64,000 nt of DNA from Pipra filicauda (Eukaryota > Chordata > Aves > Passeriformes > Pipridae). The DNA is taken from positions 930,001 to 994,000 of the forward strand of contig NW_024104317.1 of NCBI RefSeq assembly GCF_003945595.2, in the 5' to 3' direction. Every line of letters begins with the position of its first letter. Positions within the stretch are counted from its first letter, which is position 1. The translations under genes and the position numbers were made by a program. Positions 58,625 through 64,000 of this stretch are shown piece after piece. The notes below the pieces were generated by a model. It was given only the letters and a program-made list of their open reading frames with translations, was not told where the DNA came from and ran no database searches.

Positions 58625-59305
58625 GCTGCCCTGGATGCACTTGTTCCATTCGAATCAAGCAAGAAGTTATACCTGGTGGGAACAGCTGCTGCTCAGGGCA
58701 AAGCAGGTGCTGGAGACAAAGATGAGTCTGGAGAGCAAGTACTGAACACAAAGGTTAATTCCTCAGATAAATACATTTCTGCTGATCAAAACTTAAACTT
58801 GTTTCCTGCTCTGGGATGCCTCTGGGACAGATGTTCCCTCTGGTACATGCTGCTGCTGCTGCAGGTCATCCTCCTGTGCTTTAGGGCATGGTTAGCAAGG
58901 GACAAGAGAGGAATAAATCCTGCACTCATCAGGCAGTGTGAGGGCACACAAGGAAGATGCTCTCCAGGGGATGCACAAGAAACCACTTTCCCACAGTCGC
59001 TGCCTTCAGATATGGCTGGAGCACTCCCTGGCAAACTCAGGCATATGGGGTCATCCCACCCTACGGGCCAAGCTTTTGGCTCTGCACCACACGGCAGCAG
59101 GACCAGAGCCCTTGAAAGCCTTTCTCTGTCTGCTGGGCAGCTCAGCCCAGAGTCCCCCTATGACTCCTGCATGTGCAGGCAGGGTCCGACCATGAAGTGC
59201 CCAGGGTGGTTTTACCTGGTAGATATTAGTGGTGGTGAGTGATGCCCATTTACATATCATGCACGGCTGCTCTGCCTGCACCAAATCCCCTCAGGCTGGC
59301 CCATC
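58625..59305. other. intergenic, nothing recognised
   Basis: A 225-codon open frame spans much of this stretch (58565-59242) but has no family signature. Confidence 0.45.
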
Positions 59306-59307
59306 CA

Positions 59308-59329
59308 GGGGGGGGGGGGGGGGGGGGGG
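59308..59329. repeat. G22 homopolymer
   Basis: Uninterrupted run of 22 G. It is prone to quadruplex formation and to sequencing or assembly length error. Confidence 0.95.
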
Positions 59330-60475
59330 AAAGGGGCCTTTGGCGGGAAGGTGTTTTTCATCACCCTGAGAGCTGTGTCCAATGGCATTGTCAAAAACAG
59401 CAGGTAGCAGTGACAGGCAGGGTCATTCCCCTGCCCAGCCCCAGCCCCTATTGTGCTGCCTTTCAGTGCAAGCTAAAGGTCAGCCCGCAGCCCTGGCTCC
59501 CAGCCTTCGCTTTTTTGTTACGATTGTCACAAGGTAAATTAATCAGATTTACGGCATTAAGCCTTGCTGTATCTTGAGCCTTTCAGTCCTTTCTGTCCCC
59601 AAAACTTCCCTCATATGAACAGGCTCTTTGTTTATCCTTGCCCATACAATCTTCATTTGGTGATGGGGGAGTGGTAGAAGGACAAAGACTGGAAGAGAGG
59701 CTGCTGCCCACAGGTACCCCATGGCAGCAGTGCTCACCATCCAAGACACTGGTGGTTCCATTGCTTCAAATATTTTCCCCAGCTAACCAGATGGGGAAGA
59801 TCCTGTTCTCAGAGCTGAGGTGCCATGAGCACATCTTTTGGGAAGAGTTGCTGCCTCTCCAATCAATAAAAGACGAAGGCAATTCCGCAGCAGGGGCAAG
59901 ATGCCCCCACTGTGAGCACAAAGCACAATTTATGTCTCTCCAATGTACCTACAGCATATGGGACCACTTACACAGTTGTTTGCCTTGGTCAATGGGTCTG
60001 CTGAGCCATTGGGGAGCTGGGTCTTATTTCACTTTCTGACGGGGATTTGGAAATGATCAGCCCTGCAGCCAGCATGGGGCTCCCCAGCCACGCTCCCAGC
60101 ATGAGCCAGCAGCGAGGCCGGGTGGAGGTGACAGGTATCTTTATCCCACCACCCAGGAGAGCTCCAACATCCTGCTGGCAGGAATTTGTCTGCAAATTTT
60201 CCCCCATTGAAAGGAGAGAGGTGGCTGATATGACCACTTGATTAAGGGGCAGGCAAGGTGCAGACAGGGGCAGTTCCATACTCTGTGGTCCGAGGAATTC
60301 CCCTCCTTTTGGAGGTCTGCGATCCACTTCTCCCCTCTATTTCACACTCATAGGATCACATCTACAACTGTCAGCTTTGTCAGCGAGTCTCATTTCTGCA
60401 GAGTGTACAGCTTAAAGGGACCTATACTTAATCCATCCATATGGAAAAGCAGTCTTTAAAGAAACAGCAATGAAA
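59330..60475. other. intergenic, nothing recognised
   Basis: No gene or repeat was recognised. Confidence 0.45.
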
Positions 60476-60479
60476 CTCA

Positions 60480-60895
60480 GAGAGGGTAATAAATGCAACT
60501 GCAGTGAAACTCACAGCTAGAGTGGGAGTGGGTGGGAAACAATATCAGTGACCTTATCTTCCGTAGGTGCATTTGATTTTGATTTGATTATCGTCAGGGC
60601 AAGTCATAACCATGAAACATAAAACACATTAATGCATTTGTTTTGGGCAATGGCATGCAGATAAGAGGAGGATTATACACTGCATTTGGATGCTGGGTTT
60701 GTCTTGATTTTTCTGCTTTAAATTTTTTAACTTTTGCACACAAAAAAAAAAAGGCGAGATGACTGTACATAGTGGGTACATTCAAATGACCTCTCCATAA
60801 TCAGAAAACTTTTGGTGTATATATAATCAGAAAACTTTTGTTGTATATTTAAATTTAAAAAGGAGAACCAGATTGATATCCTAAATTCTCATCAT
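60480..60895. promoter_or_regulatory. AT-rich candidate element
   Basis: AT-rich with TTTGATTTTGATTTGATTATCG and an A12 run near 60741. Part of it is a tandem duplication (60797-60849). Confidence 0.25.
60797..60849. repeat. two-copy tandem duplication, 26-base unit
   Basis: ATAATCAGAAAACTTTTGGT plus GTATAT is followed at once by a copy differing by a single G/T. Confidence 0.9.
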
Positions 60896-60899
60896 CCAT

Positions 60900-61555
60900 C
60901 ATTCTTTGCAGAAAGACCTCTTCCCAGAGACAGCTGGCAGGCTGACTGCCTTCCCTCCGAAAATAAGCAGCGTGGGTGAGATCGCACATAATCTTTTGGC
61001 CTGGTGCTGATACATAACCCGAAGATGCCTGTAATTTTTTGGAATGTGATTGGTGTCACATTGAGTGAAAAATGAGACCTCACGGCGAGCTGAGGATCCT
61101 CCGTGACACAGAGCTGATCTGTGAATAAAGCCAGCAGAATCACTTCCTTCCCCAGCATGGGGCCTGTCCCCCTCACAGCCCCCAGCCATGCTCCTCCTCC
61201 TGCAGCCCTGGCTCCATGACTCATTAAAACTGGGAGGACTTCAAATATCTGGGTCAGATCTTCCTGAAAGTCAGAATGGGAGAGTGATACCGTACCTCTG
61301 GTGAGTGTCCTGGGTGGTGGCAGCAATTCATCCCCAGATAAGATTCAGTTTAGAGAAATTAATGGATTGTTAATAAAAAATATGGTCCAGCTTTGAAGAA
61401 GAGACTGATCTGGTTTTTTTGTCACTCCCAGTGTCCCACTGGGAAAGCTGCCCAAACTCTCCACCTCATGTTTGCCCATGCAGCACACAAGCTCTACCTG
61501 CCTCACAGGGATGAGGTGTTTGTAACAGATTTTTTGCATTTTCAGATGAAAAAGC
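60900..61555. other. intergenic, nothing recognised
   Basis: No gene or repeat was recognised. Confidence 0.45.
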
Positions 61556-61559
61556 CTTA

Positions 61560-61980
61560 ATCAGTATAACATATTTCCTAAAAGAAGAAGAAAGTAGATG
61601 TGATTCATGCTTTCAGGCACACATCTACTTAAATATTTAGCCAGCATACATCAGCTACAATCATCATGGTGATTTCCTCAAGATTAAAAAAAAAGAAGAG
61701 GAGGGAAGAACAGGCACTCCCAACTGTCCTTGAATTAAAAAAATAGTGTCATTTTTTTGGTGCTGTCATTAGTTTCATTTCTCTCTTCTCCATCTCCCCT
61801 AGAAATTATTAAATCATTAAAATGATTTAAAAAATAGCAAAGCAGATGTCTGGCCTGTTTGATCTCAAGCCTGAATATGGAAGAAAAAGGAGTCAAGACT
61901 TTGATTATGGGGGAAAAAAAAAGTAGAAGAGAGGAAAAAAACTGTAACAAGAAACTCATGAAGAAGAAGATTTGGCTTTG
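61560..61980. promoter_or_regulatory. AT-rich candidate element with homeodomain palindrome
   Basis: A near-perfect palindrome at 61809-61830 (arms TTAAATCATT and AATGATTTAA around AA) sits among A/G-rich tracts. ATCATT/AATGAT repeats suit homeodomain dimers; function is inferred. Confidence 0.3.
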
Positions 61981-61984
61981 ATCT

Positions 61985-63725
61985 CCGCACTGCACTGGTT
62001 TTGCCGGGTGGGGGTCTCTGCTGAGCAAAGCTGGGCTGTTGTGCGACTGCTTCATGGGATCAGAGGGGCAACACTTTACACCATCTGCTCAAAAGCAAAC
62101 AAGTCACTCCAAGTGAGACTTCCATCCTTTGGGTATGAGAAACCAAGCAAAATACGGATTTGATGTTTGCAGAATGAAGGTAAGCCTCAAATCCTGGATG
62201 CTCTTTGGACTTCTACACAACTAGCCTCCTTCAGCTGAAGGAGACTGATTACCAGGCTGCACTCTTGCCTTGCTCAATAGCTTTAGTTCCTTATTTGTAA
62301 AACCTCTTCTTTCCCTGCTGCAGGGAATCCAGATGGAAGGAAATGGCCATCAGAAATCAGAGCAATGGCAGCAAAGGACATTAGCAGGCATACAAAGCTA
62401 ACCTGCTCACACTGCTCCTGGTGATTTTTGTCAGTGCAGCTCTGGGGGACTGAGGAAGCTGCTGTGATGTCTTGGGCACCGACACCCAACAGAACTTGTT
62501 TCTGACAGCAAACCCTCTGTGGGTGGTGACTGTAGACTAACGAGCTGCAGGTGTCTGCATCCATGTAGGGCTCCTGGAGAGAAATTCTTCTTTTCAAACA
62601 CTTGTGAGGAGCCAGTTTCCAGGAGATGATGCTATGCGAGAGTGATCCTCCTGCAGGATCCCTATTATCCAAACTGTTCTGCCCTTCAGGTGTTGGATGC
62701 AAACAGCTTTTCACCAGCTATCCCACAGCTGTGGCTGCCTCTCTGCCTGTTGGAAAATTTGCCCTTAAGAGTTTGAATGAGAACAGACCTGTCCTGAAAA
62801 TCTGCCACTTGGAGTATACCAGGCATCTAATTTTCCAACTGGAAAAGTGTTTTACGTTAGCCCTGCTGATGAAAATTAATTGAAGACACATGTTCACAAG
62901 GCCCAGAGGACATCTGTGTAAGCATTCAGTAAGAAGATCAAGACTAACTCACACCAAGAAGCCATGTGCTTAACCAGCATCACCTGTACTGCTGACTACA
63001 GACACTCAGGAGGTGGCCTTGGGGTGCCAGGACACCCACCTTTCATCTTACCCATGCAGGGAACAGCCCTGACTGTCCTCAGTTATGTTTTCAGCCATCA
63101 CCTCCATTGAGATGCAGCCACCCCAGAGCAGACAGTGGCATTTGCTGAATGGCAGGAGCAGCCACTGATCAGAGAGGAAGCCTGGATTTACTGGAACAGA
63201 CAGTGGGATGGGCAGAATTGAATAGCAGGAAGCTAATGCAGAAGATGAGCAAAGCAGACAATAGTTTAAGCTACACGGAGCTGTATCAACTGGGAGGTGC
63301 TACCAGGCTCAGTGTGGGGTGTGGTGAGAGTTTCAGAGGGATGACACATGGCAGCCTGCTCCCTGTCTTCTGACTGCCTGCCTAAGCCACGTGCCCTGAG
63401 AAGTCAGCTGCAGCTGGGAGGGTCCTACAGCTCTGCATCATCTGGGGAGTGCAGATACCCCTTGCGAGGTGGCGGCCACGTGGAGGGCCCTTCCAGAAGG
63501 TCAGAGCAGGCACAGATGGAAAATGGCCTTTTTTTAGCTTGGAAAGCTTTCCTTTAGGGTGGATCTAGCATGAAGGTGGGCTTCCCTCCACCCTCCTTTC
63601 CAAAACAAGGCAGCAAACAGAACAAAACTAAACCAAGAAAGCCTCAATCATACCTGGTCAAACAGAACATTTTAACTCAATCCAAGAGAAAAGATTTTGT
63701 TTCCTTTTCATGTGTTTCACTTACA
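61985..63725. other. intergenic, nothing recognised
   Basis: No gene or mobile element was recognised up to the GTTT repeat. Confidence 0.45.
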
Positions 63726-63727
63726 GT

Positions 63728-63758
63728 GTTTTGTTTGTTTGTTTGTTTGTTTGTTTTA
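63728..63758. repeat. (GTTT)n microsatellite
   Basis: About seven GTTT units. Confidence 0.92.
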
Positions 63759-63759
63759 G

Positions 63760-64000
63760 TTCTAAGCTCATTCATTCACTCATTCAAAAATAATAAATTC
63801 AGCACTTCAGAGTGGAACAGAAGTTCAACACAATACACAGAACTTTCTCAATTCAAAGTGTGTGTGTTATATTCATTTTTTACTTTTATTCTCCGTCTTT
63901 CTTTCCTCCCAAATTGCCCACTGAATGTGATCCGAGTTCATAAACAGCTCCAGCCTCTGTGAGCTTGGCCACGCTGCCTTTCCACTGAACCAACCACCAA
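63760..64000. other. intergenic, nothing recognised
   Basis: AT-rich unique sequence to the window end. Confidence 0.45.

Noticed and set aside
58565..59242. 225-codon plus-strand open frame
   Set aside because: No recognisable family, mixed low-complexity composition and no supporting gene structure.

Overview
The window is vertebrate nuclear DNA, and several signals point to a bird, most likely a passerine. It has compact GC-rich exons, fragments of CR1 LINEs, and a SINE-like element with a tRNA-derived B box joined to a CR1-type tail, which resembles the passerine family TguSINE1. Only one protein-coding gene can be supported. It is a Hairy/Enhancer-of-split transcription factor on the minus strand (coding span 603-2228, four exons, 258 residues), best read as HES1. 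Its promoter lies to the right, so the window runs from the 3' end of the gene into about 61 kb of upstream DNA.

The gene end is well resolved. All six splice sites follow GT/AG, the protein carries bHLH, Orange and a terminal WRPW, and there is a poly(A) signal about 215 bases past the stop. The promoter has a TATA box, a paired head-to-head RBPJ (Notch) site with a 15-base spacer, N boxes for HES autorepression and three CCAAT boxes, all inside a CpG island. Intron 3 is largely a degenerate minisatellite.

The remaining sequence (about 3.1-64 kb) behaves like a regulatory gene desert. No open reading frame there looks like a real gene. It alternates between ordinary GC-moderate sequence and AT-rich blocks that resemble conserved non-coding elements. 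The best supported of these holds a near-consensus SOX-POU composite site at 55084-55098. There are further CpG-rich patches near 15.2, 17.1, 24.0-24.6 and 39.7 kb. Calling these blocks regulatory is inference, because no alignment could be run.

Repeats are sparse: an antisense CR1 3' end (16690-16838), a decayed CR1 reverse-transcriptase fragment (37841-38025), a truncated tRNA/CR1 SINE between microsatellites (33851-33962), and next to it a decayed Ty3/gypsy-type pol fragment (34017-34545). There are also a long (CA)n tract, a 22-base G tract, and several minisatellites and short tandem duplications.

The most unusual item is a long RNA-like hairpin at 42778-42874. It has a 30-pair uninterrupted stem plus 8 outer pairs and a 17-base apical loop. 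All four differences between its arms remain G:U pairs if the plus strand is transcribed. It is a candidate microRNA-type precursor, or else a young inverted duplication.
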